64,000 nt of DNA, from assembly GCF_019924635.1 (NCBI RefSeq), contig NZ_CP065037.1:3224001-3288000 (forward strand). Reading direction: 5' to 3'. Positions 63,255-64,000 of this stretch are shown piece by piece. Source of the DNA: Leifsonia sp. ZF2019 (GTDB lineage Bacteria > Actinomycetota > Actinomycetes > Actinomycetales > Microbacteriaceae). The notes beneath the pieces are model-generated. The model made no database searches and was not told the origin of the DNA. It saw only the letters and a list, made by a program, of their open reading frames with translations. The first letter of the stretch is position 1, and each line of letters opens with the position of its first letter. Both the position numbers and the translations under genes were made by a program.

Positions 63255-63664
63255 TAGTTGCTCCCCTTCTTCACGGCGTTTGCCTTGGTAGCGGGCTTGG
63301 CGTCCTCGACCTCATCCGGCGTCGCGAGGACGATCGTGATGTGGCTGGTGCGCTTGTTGATGCGGAAGGCCCGACCCTGTGCGCGCGGCTGGAACCGCTT
63401 GAGGGTGGTGCCCTCGTCCACGAAGGCGCGGCTCACGTAGAGGTCCTGCTCGTCCAGGTAGGTGTTGGACTGGTCCGCCTTGACGCGCGCGTTGGCGATG
63501 GCCGACGCGACCAGCTTGTACACCGGCTCGCTCGCGCTCTGCGGCGCGAACTTCAGGATGGCCAGGGCCTCCTGAGCCTGCTTGCCGCGGATCAGGTTGA
63601 CGACGCGGCGGGCCTTCATGGGGGTGACGCGGATGTGTCGCACGCGTGCGATCGACTCCACCAT
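63254..63664 (-). CDS. rplV: 50S ribosomal protein L22
   Basis: Exit-tunnel protein (macrolide-associated loop). 136 residues: [23 protein letters not shown] and the hairpin [32 protein letters not shown] short Lys/Ala tail follows. rpsS lies 25 bases upstream. Confidence 0.97.
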   Translation of the reverse strand: MVESIARVRHIRVTPMKARRVVNLIRGKQAQEALAILKFAPQSASEPVYKLVASAIANARVKADQSNTYLDEQDLYVSRAFVDEGTTLKRFQPRAQGRAFRINKRTSHITIVLATPDEVEDAKPATKANAVKKGSN

Positions 63665-63689
63665 TTCTCTCCTCCTTTTCGCCTCCGCG

Positions 63690-63971
63690 TTAGCGGCGGC
63701 GACCCTTCTTGTCGTCCTTCACGTGGCCGCGGAAGGTACGCGTCGGCGCGAACTCGCCGAGCTTGTGACCGACCATGGTCTCGGTGACGAACACCGGGAT
63801 GTGCTTGCGACCGTCGTGCACCGCGATGGTGTGACCCAGCATGGCCGGGACGATCATCGAGCGGCGCGACCAGGTCTTGATCACGTTCTTGCTGTTGGCC
63901 TCGTTCGCGGCGACCACCTTGCGAAACAGGTGCTCGTCGACGAAGGGGCCCTTCTTGAGACTGCGTGGCAT
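63690..63971 (-). CDS. rpsS: 30S ribosomal protein S19
   Basis: Small-subunit head protein. 93 residues: [47 protein letters not shown] and [22 protein letters not shown]. Normal length. Confidence 0.97.
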   Translation of the reverse strand: MPRSLKKGPFVDEHLFRKVVAANEANSKNVIKTWSRRSMIVPAMLGHTIAVHDGRKHIPVFVTETMVGHKLGEFAPTRTFRGHVKDDKKGRRR

Positions 63972-63983
63972 CTTCTCGAACTC

Positions 63984-64000
63984 CTACTTGCGCTTCTTGC
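63984..64000 (-). CDS. rplB: 50S ribosomal protein L2, last codons only
   Basis: The window ends within this gene. Only KKRK and the TAG stop can be read. The assignment rests on the basic ending and the position 12 bases before rpsS in the conserved rplB-rpsS order. Confidence 0.65.

Overview
The window is one contiguous piece of a high-GC actinobacterial chromosome, most likely Microbacteriaceae (Leifsonia/Microbacterium-like). The evidence is strong GC bias at third codon positions, a GuaB3 gene beside GuaB, many ATGA/GTGA stop-start overlaps, apparently leaderless promoters, CIRCE sites at groES, and an S10-spc-alpha ribosomal cluster that lacks rpsN and rpsD in their usual slots. The genus cannot be settled from sequence alone. 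No rRNA, tRNA or CRISPR was found, and no stretch above 300 bases lacks a gene.

Layout. 1-13.4 kb: housekeeping genes, nearly all on the minus strand (pcrA fragment, a glycerophosphodiesterase, guaA, a DUF3817 protein, SURF1, a KhtTU-like K+/H+ antiporter pair, glpD, guaB3), interrupted at 3.9-5.4 kb by an IS30-family element that sits in the loop of a terminator hairpin. 13.5-18.6 kb: a PLP aminotransferase followed by a plus-strand lactococcin-972-type bacteriocin cassette (bacteriocin precursor, lipoprotein, peptidoglycan-binding adaptor, ABC ATPase, ABC permease). The cassette is bounded by a 26-bp near-perfect direct repeat made from the 3' end of the aminotransferase gene. 18.6-22 kb: an ABC-F protein and guaB. 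22-28.4 kb: a translationally coupled catabolic/transport operon (aldehyde dehydrogenase, class I amidotransferase-type hydrolase, DUF3830 protein, polar amino acid ABC importer) next to a double-length Lrp regulator, with a paired operator in the promoter. 28.4-31.9 kb: rarD, groES with two CIRCE elements, a THUMP-like methyltransferase and a Pro/Gln-repeat membrane protein. 31.9-40.9 kb: the glmS-acpS-alr-tsaE and tsaB-rimI-tsaD block, split between tsaE and tsaB by a four-gene cluster of type VII secretion-like small proteins, a DUF1023 hydrolase and a lipoprotein. 40.9-44.3 kb: coaA, two tandem XRE regulators and a hipBA toxin-antitoxin pair. 44.3-47.8 kb: glmM, rpsI-rplM and truA. 47.8-50.9 kb: a cell-surface acyltransferase and a double GNAT acetyltransferase. 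50.9-64 kb: rplQ-rpoA, rpsK-rpsM-rpmJ-infA, map, adk-secY and the spc/S10 ribosomal genes back to the last codons of rplB.

How they work together. Purine synthesis (guaA, guaB, guaB3), cell-wall precursor supply (glmS, glmM, alr), t6A tRNA modification (tsaB, tsaD, tsaE) and translation dominate. The accessory parts are the IS30 copy, the bacteriocin cassette, the type VII-like cluster and hipBA. The most unusual item is the bacteriocin cassette: its gene set differs from the three-gene firmicute lactococcin 972 operon as I remember it, and its borders look like an insertion that preserved the host gene's 3' end without any recombinase inside. Also notable are a shared 20-nt transcription-start motif at the rplM and infA promoters and a probable ATT start codon in guaA.
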